Assembly (NCBI RefSeq): GCF_010811875.1
Contig: NZ_VKHP01000029.1
Location: forward strand, 1-52,044
DNA from: Bradyrhizobium uaiense
GTDB lineage: Bacteria; Pseudomonadota; Alphaproteobacteria; Rhizobiales; Xanthobacteraceae
Direction: 5' to 3'
DNA length: 52,044 nt
The translations under genes and the position numbers were made by a program. Positions 8,880 to 18,759 of this stretch are shown here, piece after piece. Positions within the stretch are counted from its first letter, which is position 1. Every line of letters starts with the position of its first letter. The notes below the pieces were generated by a model, which had not been told where the DNA came from, made no database searches, and was given only the letters and a program-made list of their open reading frames with translations.

Positions 8880-10025
8880 TCAGCTGGCGTCCGCGATCAG
8901 CTTGAAATCGCTATTGGGATCTTCGTAGGCATCGAGCATCGCCTTGGCGATCTGCTTCGGGTTGTGCCACCGTTCGACATAGAGCCGCGATGCCTGGCCA
9001 CGGATCTGCCATTCGGATCGCCGATCAAGAATGGCGGCAATGTCCTCGACAAGATTTGCCGGGTTCAGCCGGTAGAGAGGCAGATCGCGCTTGATGGCGT
9101 CCGGCACGAACATCATATCTTCTTCTCTGATGTAACATGCGACCGGCTTTCCCATTGCCATCATTTCGACGGCAAAGCCTCCATACCAGCCTGCCAGCAC
9201 CTGGTCGATCGCGAGATCGGCCGATCGATAAATCTCGAGCGCTCGCTCGTGGCTGGTGTTTTCGACAAGGACCAGGTCGAAGTCGTACCGCGATCGCAAC
9301 TGTTCGAGGGCGTTCATGATCATCGGTGTGCCCTTGATCCGTCCGGCGGTCGGGGCATGAACAATCTTCGGCCGTCCTTGCTGGGAGGGCAACGCAACGT
9401 CGAACTTCTCGATCTCGACGTTGGAGTAGGGGAGGAATCGACCGTTCGGTACGACGTGGCCGAGCTCAGGATTGAGATAGAAGACGCGATCGAACAGCGG
9501 CAGGACCTTTTCGATCAGGAAGTTGCGTCGATGGTCGAGCGCGTCCGTGCATCTTTGATACAGCTCGCAATGCTGCGGGGCGCACATCGTCCATTGGTTT
9601 CTCTTGTTGCCCTCATTCGCCAGTCGGACGTCACAACCTTGCAGCGTCATGAACAGCTTCTTGTTGAAGAAGCGCGCGACATGCAGGTCTACAGCCGAAA
9701 GCCGGTTGATCGTGTCCGTCAGCAGCGACGCCCTGGAGAGCAATGATCCCGGTGCTGAAAGCGGAAAGCCTGGCGACAGAAAGGTCTGTCCAAAGTAGAA
9801 ATGAAGAACGTCGTAGCGCCATTGGTTCTTGAGGCCGAACGCCGTGCTGCGAATGGCGGTTTCAACAAATCCGGCGCTCTTTGCCGATAGCACCCGGTCC
9901 GCCGAGTATCCAAGCCATGTGTCGTTCCGAACGACGACGTCGCTGGATGCCCCCAGCTGCCGTTCGGCGCGGGATAGCACCCAAGGCTGATTGCCGACAT
10001 TGACTGGTCCGTGCAGGATTCTCAT
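8880..10025 (-). CDS. Glycosyltransferase with Cys cluster, type A module
   Basis: This 381-residue GT-B-fold protein of the GT4-like group belongs to a family repeated in this window. The N-terminal half has ILHGPVNVGNQPWVLSRAER and LQGCD (128-132). A cysteine cluster C148-x4-C153-x5-C159 then follows. The C-terminal half has IVHAPTAGRIKGT and IDQVLAGWYGGFAVEMMAMG, the usual donor-binding region with a Glu in the E-x7-E-like position. The same layout occurs in the first half of the protein at 35205-37667 and the second half of the protein at 32366-35215. It lies 42 nt downstream of the type B gene at 10068-11372, presumably in one transcript. The Cys residues suggest a bound metal, which is inference; donor sugar and acceptor are unknown. 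Confidence 0.8.
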   Translation of the reverse strand: MRILHGPVNVGNQPWVLSRAERQLGASSDVVVRNDTWLGYSADRVLSAKSAGFVETAIRSTAFGLKNQWRYDVLHFYFGQTFLSPGFPLSAPGSLLSRASLLTDTINRLSAVDLHVARFFNKKLFMTLQGCDVRLANEGNKRNQWTMCAPQHCELYQRCTDALDHRRNFLIEKVLPLFDRVFYLNPELGHVVPNGRFLPYSNVEIEKFDVALPSQQGRPKIVHAPTAGRIKGTPMIMNALEQLRSRYDFDLVLVENTSHERALEIYRSADLAIDQVLAGWYGGFAVEMMAMGKPVACYIREEDMMFVPDAIKRDLPLYRLNPANLVEDIAAILDRRSEWQIRGQASRLYVERWHNPKQIAKAMLDAYEDPNSDFKLIADAS

Positions 10026-10067
10026 GTGCGGGTATTCAGGTCCACCGAACGGGACGAAGGTTGCGGG

Positions 10068-11372
10068 CTACTCGGCATGATCGCGGCTCGCGAACTCGCC
10101 GATTTGCTTCGTCAAGCTTGTCTGCAGATCTTCGGGAAGATCGGCGGTTTCACAATAGAGCCTTCCGAGCCGGGCTGCGACGGCTCGCAGGCTATAATGT
10201 GCTTCTACGTAGCGGCGCCCGGCCTTGCCGATGGCATTCAGGTCGAGCGCACCGCTCAAGCATCGCTTCAGCACATCATAGATTTCGTCGGGACGCGTGT
10301 TGATGATCGGGCAGGTTGCCGGATCAATCATCATTTGGTCGCCGCGCAGAAAGCACAAGACCGGCTTCGCCATGGCCATCGCCTCGAGGGCCGTGTAGCC
10401 GTGAAAGCCTGCGACAAACTGATCTGCAACAACGTGCGATGCACCAAAGAGCTCGAGGACCTTCTTGTTGGGAACGCCCTGGACGGAAACCAGCTCGATC
10501 TTCTCTCCTTCCTTCACCAGCCGATCGATCGCCTCGATCAGAAGCCTGGTCCCCTTGAAGTGTCCGTGGTTCGGCGCATGGGCCACCTTCAGCACGTCGC
10601 CGGCCTTGTAGACCGGGGGCTTCGCGGCGAGCGTGCTTGCGTCGATCGGCCAATAGTGCATGTCCCGGCAGCCAGGCACATACGTCACCATGTCCCCCAT
10701 CGCGATCTGCGCGGTCGCGCGGCCTGTGAGGCGGTTGATCGATGAGGCGTGCATCTCTGTCGTACAGACACAGAACTTGCCCGGAGCCGGGCATTCCTCG
10801 CACAGGTTCGGGTGACCGAGTGCGAGCGTTGATTCCCGTGCCCGGACATCGGCGCCGTAGGCGTAGGTGTACAAGCGCTTTCCCGACTGGAACAGGAGAT
10901 CGAGTTCCTCAGGGTTGATGCCATAGCGTCCATCGCTCAGCATCAGGCCACGGTCGTAGAAGTAGTTGAAGATATCGTAGCGAAGCAGGGCCCACGCCAG
11001 GACCACGCGACGAAACAGGCCGAGACCTCTTCGGCTGCGCAGCAGTCGAAGGAAACCCTCGAACAGGATGAGATTGATGTCGAATGATCTCGTCACGTAG
11101 TACGTGTTGAACACCAGCGACGAGGAGCGAAATCCCAGCAAGCGATCGCAGCGTGCGAGAAGCGGCAAGGTGAGGATCGGGGTGGCGGCCCACAAGGTAC
11201 GCACCTTTCCTTTGGCCAGACGCTTCTCGGTGGCGCGCCGCGCCGCGCGAACAAGCACGCGGGTGACGAAACCTGCGATGGCAGATCGGGCCCGCGGGGG
11301 CGATGCAATGCCGTCGGGGGGAAGCGGCGCTTCCGTCAGGGACGTCGGTCCGATGGGTTCAATCTTGTTCAC
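10068..11372 (-). CDS. Glycosyltransferase with Cys cluster, type B module
   Basis: This 434-residue GT-B-like protein has WAATPILTLPLLARCDRLLG (61-80) and YAYGAD (170-175). A cluster C191-x2-C194-x6-C201-x-C203 follows. The donor-binding half contains VAHAPNHGHFKGT and DQFVAGFHGYTALEAMAMAKP. The identical spacing C-x2-C-x6-C-x-C recurs in the proteins at 32366 and 35205, so the cluster is a family feature. It is the first gene of a minus-strand pair with 8880-10025 and diverges from the asparagine synthase gene at 11660, so the 287 nt between them should hold both promoters. Assignment to a glycosyltransferase rests on the C-terminal half; the N-terminal half is unlike common GT4 enzymes. 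Confidence 0.75.
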   Translation of the reverse strand: MNKIEPIGPTSLTEAPLPPDGIASPPRARSAIAGFVTRVLVRAARRATEKRLAKGKVRTLWAATPILTLPLLARCDRLLGFRSSSLVFNTYYVTRSFDINLILFEGFLRLLRSRRGLGLFRRVVLAWALLRYDIFNYFYDRGLMLSDGRYGINPEELDLLFQSGKRLYTYAYGADVRARESTLALGHPNLCEECPAPGKFCVCTTEMHASSINRLTGRATAQIAMGDMVTYVPGCRDMHYWPIDASTLAAKPPVYKAGDVLKVAHAPNHGHFKGTRLLIEAIDRLVKEGEKIELVSVQGVPNKKVLELFGASHVVADQFVAGFHGYTALEAMAMAKPVLCFLRGDQMMIDPATCPIINTRPDEIYDVLKRCLSGALDLNAIGKAGRRYVEAHYSLRAVAARLGRLYCETADLPEDLQTSLTKQIGEFASRDHAE

Positions 11373-11543
11373 TCAGGGATCCGATGGATGCCAACTCAAC
11401 ATCAGCCAGCGGTTTCTAGCACAGGTTTGGTCCGAAGCGGCCATGTGATGCAAGCCCGGAGAGGCAGTGCAGAGCTGGCGGCCGAGCCTCGCTATCTCAG
11501 GTTTCAGCAGCGCATGAAGGCAGCTTCGATTGGTCCGGGAACG

Positions 11544-11573
11544 TTGACGCTCAATACATGAACAGGCTAAGAC
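11544..11573 (+). promoter_or_regulatory. Candidate sigma-70-type promoter
   Basis: TTGACG (11544-11549) and TAAGAC (11568-11573) are 18 bp apart, about 85 nt upstream of the GTG start at 11660. They lie in the only gap between two divergent genes. The -10 is a poor match, so the call rests mainly on position. Confidence 0.25.
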
Positions 11574-11659
11574 AGCGGCGGTTTGTTCCAAATGCGCACA
11601 TATTCCGACGCGGCGGTTATACCGAGCTCCGCCATCGAATCAATCTGGATAGGCATTTC

Positions 11660-13474
11660 GTGTGCGGCATATTTGGCCTCGTAGATAAGACCGGGCCCGT
11701 CGATGCCCGCCAAGTGGACCAGATGACCGATCTCGTCGCCCACCGCGGACCGGATGGGCGTGGGGTGAGGGTCAACGGGAACGTCGGGATGGGACACCGG
11801 CGACTGGCCATCATCGATCTGACCGACGACGGCGCGCAGCCGATGCGCGACAGACGGCTTCCCATCTGGATCACCTACAACGGAGAGATCTACAATTACG
11901 TCGAGCTCCGCACGGAGCTCGAGGCGCTCGGATATACCTTTCACACGGCCTCGGACACCGAGGTCCTGCTCACAGCCTATGTTTGCTGGGGTGCTGGGTG
12001 CCTGGAGCGCTTCAACGGCATGTGGTCGTTTGCGATTCACGATGAGCGCGACAACACGCTGTTCTGCGCCCGGGACAGGTTCGGCGTGAAGCCGTTCTAC
12101 TACATCAATACGGCGAGGCAGTTCGCGTTCGGCTCGGAGATCCGCCAGCTTCTTCCGTTGGTCGAGCGCCCGATTGCGGATGACGATCTGATCAGCGATT
12201 TCCTCGTTTGCGGCATGACCGACCATACCAGCCGGACCTTCTTCAAGGGCGTCGAGAAGTTGCCTCCCGGGCATCGGATGCGCGTCGACGTGTCGACCGG
12301 GCAGATCGAAATCGAACGCTACTATTCGCTTGCGCCTGGGGCGGCCGTCTCCGACGAAGGCGGCGCAGCGAAATCGTTGCGAGAGCTGCTTGATGACGCG
12401 ACGCGTCTGCGGTTGCGTTCGGATGTCCGTGTCGGAACCTGCCTGTCGGGTGGGCTGGACAGTTCGAGCGTCGCGACACTGGCGGCGCGGCGCTATGCGC
12501 CAGGTTCGAGCGAGCGCTTCTTTGCCATCACGGCCGTGAGCGAGCAGGCGTCCAACAATGAAGAGGAGTACGCGGCGGAGGTTGCGGAAAAGGCAGAATT
12601 GAACTGGCTACGCACCAAACCGTCCTATCAGGACTTCGCATCCACGGCCGAGACCTTGCTCGACGTCCAGGAGGAGCCGTTCGCCGGCCCTTCGATCATG
12701 ATGCAGTATGCGGTGATGCAGGCCGCGCGGTCGAACGGCGTCATCGTGCTGCTCGATGGTCAGGGCGGTGACGAAACGTTGTTGGGGTACCATCGCTACT
12801 ATGCGGCCTGGTTGCTCGACCATCTTCGCAGCGGCGGCTTCCGCGGATTTCTGTCGGCCTTCGGTGCCGCCACGCGGGCAGGCGTTTCGCGCGGGCGGTT
12901 GCTGATGTATCTGTTCGGTGCCAGTTCGGCAGGGCTGCGCGCTGCCTATTACCGGCTGCGTTACAGTTTTCTCAGAAATCCCGGCCTGCCCGAGCCGCTT
13001 CGCCGCTTTGCCTCGAAGACGAGGGATGCGCAGGCCATGCAGGTGCTGGAGATTACCGAGACCAATCTGCCGATGCTGCTGCGTTTCGAAGACAAGAACT
13101 CGATGCGGTTCGGCATCGAAACGCGACTTCCGTTCCTTGACTATCGCTTCGTCGAGTTTGCGTTGGCGCTGCCAACACGCATCAAGCTGAACAAGGGATG
13201 GGCAAAATGGCCGCTCCGTGCCGCCATGAGCGATCAGCTGCCGGCCAGCATCAGCTGGCGGAAGGACAAGGTCGGTTTCGCTGCTCCGGACCGGATCTGG
13301 CTCACGCGACACTCGGCTCCGATGTATGACAAGGTGATCGCAAGCGAGCTCTTGGCCCGTTATGTCGACATGCCGAAGCTCAAGAGAAAATTTCATCGGC
13401 TCGATCTCGGGATGCGCTGGAGGCTTTATTGCGTTGCGCTCTGGGGTGAGCGCTTTCGGGTCGAAGCGCCATGA
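11660..13474 (+). CDS. asnB: Asparagine synthase (glutamine-hydrolysing), copy 1
   Basis: This 604-residue class II glutamine amidotransferase is fused to an asparagine-synthase ATP-pyrophosphatase domain. I chose the GTG at 11660 because the enzyme needs Cys as residue 2 after Met removal (VCGIFGLVD), and GGATAGG lies 6 nt upstream; an open frame from 11558 would bury that Cys. Visible motifs are HRGPDG, RRLAIIDL, NGEIYNY and SDTEVLL in the glutaminase half. LSGGLDSSS (from 262) is the PP-loop of the synthase half. Two further copies lie at 18760 and 37684. In a polysaccharide locus such enzymes (WbpS-like) are known to amidate uronic acid carboxyls, so sugar amidation is more likely than free asparagine supply. 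Confidence 0.9.
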   Translation: MCGIFGLVDKTGPVDARQVDQMTDLVAHRGPDGRGVRVNGNVGMGHRRLAIIDLTDDGAQPMRDRRLPIWITYNGEIYNYVELRTELEALGYTFHTASDTEVLLTAYVCWGAGCLERFNGMWSFAIHDERDNTLFCARDRFGVKPFYYINTARQFAFGSEIRQLLPLVERPIADDDLISDFLVCGMTDHTSRTFFKGVEKLPPGHRMRVDVSTGQIEIERYYSLAPGAAVSDEGGAAKSLRELLDDATRLRLRSDVRVGTCLSGGLDSSSVATLAARRYAPGSSERFFAITAVSEQASNNEEEYAAEVAEKAELNWLRTKPSYQDFASTAETLLDVQEEPFAGPSIMMQYAVMQAARSNGVIVLLDGQGGDETLLGYHRYYAAWLLDHLRSGGFRGFLSAFGAATRAGVSRGRLLMYLFGASSAGLRAAYYRLRYSFLRNPGLPEPLRRFASKTRDAQAMQVLEITETNLPMLLRFEDKNSMRFGIETRLPFLDYRFVEFALALPTRIKLNKGWAKWPLRAAMSDQLPASISWRKDKVGFAAPDRIWLTRHSAPMYDKVIASELLARYVDMPKLKRKFHRLDLGMRWRLYCVALWGERFRVEAP

Positions 13475-13550
13475 GGCCTGGGGATTCCTGGATGTCATCG
13501 TTGCTGTCCGCAATTGACGGCTTGCTGGCTGCTGCCGTCCGGGCGGCCCC

Positions 13551-14801
13551 ATGAACATCTGGCTATTGCATCCGTTCGCCGGGGGACCGGGCCTCGGCCG
13601 TCACTGGCGGCCGTTTTGGCTCGCCGACGCCTGGGGAAGAATGGGGCATCGGGTCGTCGTGGTCAGCGCCGGCTTCCATCACCTGCATCGGGAGGCGCGC
13701 GCTGCCGGGCCGCAGCGGATCAACGACGTCGACTTCTGGTTCCTCGACACGCCGCGCTATGGCAGTGGCAGCTTGGGGCGGCTTCGGAACAATCTGAGCT
13801 TTGGGCCGGCCGTCCGCTCGACCGCGAACGCAATTGCCGCGCAGTTCGGCAAACCGGATCTGATGATCGCGTCGAGCCCGCATCTGTTCTTCATTTCAGC
13901 GGCGCACCAGATCGCCCGGCATTTCGATGCCAGGTTTTGGCTGGAGGTCCGCGATCTCTGGCCGGAAAGCATCGTGGCGCTTGGAATGACGCCGGCATGG
14001 CATCCCCTGATGAAGCTGCTCGGCTGGAAGGAGCGCGCCGCCTATCGCGCGGCTGATCGCGTGATCTGCCTCTTGGCCGGAGCCGAAGCTCACATGCGCG
14101 CGCGTGGCTTGCCGGCAGGCAAGTTCTTGTGGGTCCCCAACGGGGTGTCCGACGGTGAGATACAGAGCGCGCTCACTATCGAGAAGCTTGATCACCCCCT
14201 GATCGACCGCATCAACCTGCTCAAGCAGCAGGGCGTGCGCGTCGTCCTCTACGCCGGCGGCATGGGCCCGCCCAATGCCGTGGAGGCTATTCTCGACGCT
14301 GCCTCGATCCTCGGCGAAGCGAACTCCGGGATCCATTTTGTGATGATCGGTTCCGGCACGTCCCGGGTCGCGCTCAAACAGCGGGCGGCCGGGCTCGCCA
14401 ACGTCGAGTTTCACGACGAGGTTGACCGATCCATCGTGCACGGCATGCTGCACGCGTCCGATTGCGCGGTGGTCGCCTTCCACAAGAACGCGCTCTACCA
14501 CCACGGCATCAGTCCCAACAAGCTGTTCGACTACGGTCTGTTCGCGCCGCGCAGCGTCATTGCCTGCGAGGAGCGGGCGCTCGTTGGGCTCGAGGATTTG
14601 GTGACTGCCCGATGCGCGCCGGACGACCCCGGCGCACTCGCCGCGTCGCTGCGCGCTGCGCTCAACGGTCCGGTGCGTTCGCGGGCCGAGCGCGTCGCCA
14701 TCGCACAGCGGTACAGCTATTCGACGCTCGCCACGCGATATCTGGCCGAGCCGGGGGATCCTGCCCAAGTGTGGCCCCCGCGACACATTGGTCTCAAATA
14801 A
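13551..14801 (+). CDS. WbuB/WcaI-like glycosyltransferase family 4
   Basis: This is a complete 416-residue GT-B enzyme. The N-terminus IWLLHPFAGGPGLGRHWRP carries the glycine-rich acceptor loop. WLEVRDLWPESIVALG at about 127-142 is the classic signature of WbuB/WcaI-type transferases that add amino-deoxyhexoses in O-antigen and capsule synthesis. The donor half has FLWVPNGVS, VVLYAGGMGPPNAVEAIL and HHGISPNKLFDYGLFAPR, with HGISPNKLFDY as the nucleotide-sugar loop. It follows the first asparagine synthase gene by 76 nt. Its stop codon overlaps an AT-rich palindrome (14797-14812) at the edge of the regulator control region. Donor specificity cannot be read from sequence. Confidence 0.88.
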   Translation: MNIWLLHPFAGGPGLGRHWRPFWLADAWGRMGHRVVVVSAGFHHLHREARAAGPQRINDVDFWFLDTPRYGSGSLGRLRNNLSFGPAVRSTANAIAAQFGKPDLMIASSPHLFFISAAHQIARHFDARFWLEVRDLWPESIVALGMTPAWHPLMKLLGWKERAAYRAADRVICLLAGAEAHMRARGLPAGKFLWVPNGVSDGEIQSALTIEKLDHPLIDRINLLKQQGVRVVLYAGGMGPPNAVEAILDAASILGEANSGIHFVMIGSGTSRVALKQRAAGLANVEFHDEVDRSIVHGMLHASDCAVVAFHKNALYHHGISPNKLFDYGLFAPRSVIACEERALVGLEDLVTARCAPDDPGALAASLRAALNGPVRSRAERVAIAQRYSYSTLATRYLAEPGDPAQVWPPRHIGLK

Positions 14802-14827
14802 AATCTTTTATTATCAGTTGCTTACAA

Positions 14828-14872
14828 CGTTCATGATGTGAACGAATTAGCTTGACGTTCATCCAGTGAACG
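14828..14872. promoter_or_regulatory. Two tandem palindromic operator sites
   Basis: CGTTCA-TGATG-TGAACG (14828-14844) and CGTTCA-TCCAG-TGAACG (14856-14872) are both perfect 6-bp inverted repeats with 5-bp centres. They are 28 bp apart centre to centre, close to a multiple of the helical turn. They precede the winged-helix regulator gene, so autoregulation is the simplest reading. The second site covers a GTG at 14866, which argues against translation starting there. I saw no third copy in the window. Confidence 0.7.
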
Positions 14873-14904
14873 CGCTATCAGCCCCTCCAGTGGGGATGGG
14901 CGTG

Positions 14905-15543
14905 ATGGCAGGACTTCTACCAACGGATGAGAATGACAGCGACCGGCTGGTGCTCGGGCTGCTCACCTCGCTCGAGGCAGATGGTGCGCAATCGCAGCGG
15001 CGGATGGCAGCCGATCTCGGCGTCGCGCTCGGCCTCGTCAACGCCTATCTCAAGCGGGCGATCAAGAAGGGCTTCGTCAAGGTCGGGCAGGCACCGGCGC
15101 GGCGCTATGCCTACTACCTCACGCCGCAAGGCTTCTCTGAGAAATCGCGCCTGACCGTCCAGTTCCTGTCTGATTCCTTTTCGCTCTTCCGCAAGGCGAA
15201 AGAGGAGTACGGCAGGCTGTTTGAGCGCGCTCAGGCGCTCGGCTTCAGGCGGGTGGTGCTCGCCGGACAGTCGGATCTTTGCGAAATTGCGATCCTGTGC
15301 GCGGTCGATGGGCCAGTTTCTGTCCTTGCGATCGTGGATCCCGATGCAACCGCGACCCGGTTCATTGGTGTCAAGGTCGTCTCCTCCTACGCGTTGGTGG
15401 ACGAGCCGTTCGATGCGGTCGTCGTGACGCATCTGACGGCGGCGCGAAGCGTATTCGAGCAGGCAGTCAGCAATTTCGGCGCGGAGAAAGTCCTCGCGCC
15501 TGATCTGCTGGGCTTGCGTCCAAAGCAGTCGCTGGGGGCATGA
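14905..15543 (+). CDS. Winged-helix regulator with Rossmann-like C-terminal domain
   Basis: This protein of ~212 residues has a winged helix at about 12-75 (GAQSQRRMAADLGVALGLVN then AYLKRAIKKGFVKV and the wing RYAYYLTPQGFSEK), as in MarR-type regulators found in exopolysaccharide loci. The C-terminal half (RVVLAGQSDLCEIAILCA, VLAIVDPDATATRF, FDAVVVTHL) looks like a small Rossmann/CoA-binding-type sensor domain. I prefer the ATG at 14905 with GGGG upstream. An upstream GTG at 14866 lies inside a palindromic operator and gives a proline-rich, unconserved start. The gene overlaps the antiterminator gene by 4 nt (ATGA), so the two are co-translated. It likely binds the two palindromes just upstream and controls this operon; the ligand is unknown. 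Confidence 0.8.
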   Translation: MAGLLPTDENDSDRLVLGLLTSLEADGAQSQRRMAADLGVALGLVNAYLKRAIKKGFVKVGQAPARRYAYYLTPQGFSEKSRLTVQFLSDSFSLFRKAKEEYGRLFERAQALGFRRVVLAGQSDLCEIAILCAVDGPVSVLAIVDPDATATRFIGVKVVSSYALVDEPFDAVVVTHLTAARSVFEQAVSNFGAEKVLAPDLLGLRPKQSLGA

Positions 15544-16058
15544 TGGCGATGGAGCTCGGGACCCGCTGGTACGTCGTCCAGACGCAAGTCAATGCCGAAG
15601 CAAAGGCGGCCGCCAACCTCGAGCGGCAGGGCTTTTCCGTCTATTTTCCCCGTTACCTGAAGCGCCGCAGCCATGCCAGGAAGGTGGAGACCGTGCCGCG
15701 TCCGCTGTTTCCGCGTTATCTCTTCGTCGGGATCGATCTCGCGTCGCAGCGGTGGCGCGCCATTCAATCAACGCTCGGCGTGTCGCACCTCGTATGCGTC
15801 GGAGACCGGCCGGCCATGGTGGAAGACCGCGTTATCGATGCCTTGAAGGGGCGCCAGGACGACGCCGGCTTCATCACGCTTGCACGCAGGCCGGCGTTCT
15901 CGCCCGGGGATAAAGTGCGAATTGTCGAGGGTGCGTTCGTCGACAGTCTTGCGCTCGTTGAAGACGCCAGCGATCACCATCGCGTTGCGGTTCTCTTGAA
16001 CCTGTTGGGCCGCAAGGTCCGTGTTCTGGTCGGGACGGACCTGATCGCTGCGGCGTAA
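15540..16058 (+). CDS. RfaH/NusG-family specialised antiterminator
   Basis: This 172-residue protein has an N-terminal NusG domain with the marker WYVVQTQVNAEAKAAANL, FSVYFPRY and LFPRYLFVGID. A linker and a KOW domain follow (FSPGDKVRIVEGAFVDSLAL, RVAVLLNLLG). Length and position inside a polysaccharide operon fit an RfaH/UpxY-type factor rather than housekeeping NusG, which normally sits next to secE and ribosomal genes. It should keep RNA polymerase elongating through the long downstream operon. The start ATG at 15540 overlaps the regulator stop; in-frame ATGs at 15543 and 15549 are alternatives. An ops-like element follows its stop codon by about 70 nt. Confidence 0.88.
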   Translation: MMAMELGTRWYVVQTQVNAEAKAAANLERQGFSVYFPRYLKRRSHARKVETVPRPLFPRYLFVGIDLASQRWRAIQSTLGVSHLVCVGDRPAMVEDRVIDALKGRQDDAGFITLARRPAFSPGDKVRIVEGAFVDSLALVEDASDHHRVAVLLNLLGRKVRVLVGTDLIAAA

Positions 16059-16108
16059 GTGCGTCTGCCCGCGGGCAGGCGTGATGGACATGTTTGGCTT
16101 GGGTGTGA

Positions 16109-17703
<1,595 letters not shown>

Positions 17704-17708
17704 AGACA

Positions 17709-18704
17709 ATGGATATTCGCGGAAAGAAGGTTGTCGTTATCGGGGGCGCCGGGCTGATCGGGTCGCATGCGGTCGATCAGCTGACGCAGACTGACGTCGG
17801 CGAGATCGTCATTTACGATAACTTCGTGCGCGGCACGCATGAGAACCTTGCAGGCGCCTTGCGCGATCCCCGCGTGAAGATTTTCGAGGCCGGCGGCGAT
17901 ATCACCCAGGTCGATATCCTCGATGCTGCCTTGAAGGGAGCTGACGGCGTGTTCCAGTTCGCTGCGCTCTGGCTGCTGCAGTGCCACGAATTCCCGCGGA
18001 CGGCCTTTGACGTCAACGTCAACGGAATGTTCAACGTGCTGGACGGCTGCGTGCGCAACGGGGTCAAGCGGTTGGTCTGGTCGTCGTCGGCGTCGGTGTA
18101 CGGCGATGCCGTCGAGGAGCCGATGACGGAAGACCATCCGTTCAACAACAAGAACTTCTATGGTGCGACCAAAATCTGCGGCGAGGCCATGGCCCGCGCC
18201 TACCACTTCCGCTACGGCCTCGATTATGTCGGACTTCGTTACATGAACGTGTACGGCCCGCGTCAGGATTATCGCGGCGCCTACATCGCAGTGATCATGA
18301 AGATGCTCGATGCCATCGACAAGGGAGAAGGGCCGACCATTCTCGGCGATGGATCGGAAGCCTTCGATTTCGTTGCGGTGGAGGATTGCGCGCGCGCCAA
18401 TTTGTGCGCCATGGGCGCGACTGCGACGGATCGCTTCTACAATGTCGGCACCGGCCAGCGGACCTCGCTGAAGCAGATCGCCGAAAAGCTCCTGAACCTC
18501 ACCGGCTCCAACCAGCCCATCAACTATGCGCCGCGCAGCCAGGCCACGCTTGTGCGCAATCGGATCGGTTCGCCGAAGCGGGCGCAGGAGGAAATCGGCT
18601 TCACCGCCGCGATTGACCTGGATGACGGGCTGCGGCGGCTGATCGACTGGCGCAAAAGCCATATCGATCAGGTCGATCAGCGTCGTGCCAAGGCCCAAAT
18701 CTGA
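17709..18704 (+). CDS. NAD-dependent sugar epimerase/dehydratase
   Basis: This is a 331-residue extended short-chain dehydrogenase. GGAGLIGSH is the NAD-binding glycine motif near the N-terminus. SSSASVYG and YGATK (catalytic Tyr-x3-Lys) are intact, and LRYMNVYGPRQ follows. It probably acts on a UDP-sugar as a 4-epimerase or similar; the family does not fix the substrate. The ATG at 17709 sits after GAGGG; a TTG at 17700 overlapping the wbpD stop is the alternative. It is the fifth gene of the run from the regulator at 14905 and is followed by a 55-nt gap before the second asparagine synthase. Confidence 0.85.
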   Translation: MDIRGKKVVVIGGAGLIGSHAVDQLTQTDVGEIVIYDNFVRGTHENLAGALRDPRVKIFEAGGDITQVDILDAALKGADGVFQFAALWLLQCHEFPRTAFDVNVNGMFNVLDGCVRNGVKRLVWSSSASVYGDAVEEPMTEDHPFNNKNFYGATKICGEAMARAYHFRYGLDYVGLRYMNVYGPRQDYRGAYIAVIMKMLDAIDKGEGPTILGDGSEAFDFVAVEDCARANLCAMGATATDRFYNVGTGQRTSLKQIAEKLLNLTGSNQPINYAPRSQATLVRNRIGSPKRAQEEIGFTAAIDLDDGLRRLIDWRKSHIDQVDQRRAKAQI

Positions 18705-18759
18705 AGGGCTCAGATCTGAGTTCGCATCCGAGATCATGGAATAGATCGGCCAGAATCAC

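Noticed and set aside
14797..14812. AT palindrome AATAAAA-TC-TTTTATT as a terminator
   Set aside because: No GC stem and only a 2-nt loop; it overlaps the stop codon and more likely belongs to the AT-rich promoter of the regulator.
18699..18715. Hairpin ATCTGA-AGGGC-TCAGAT after the epimerase gene as a terminator
   Set aside because: Only 6 bp, overlaps the stop codon and has no T-run; the downstream genes look co-transcribed.
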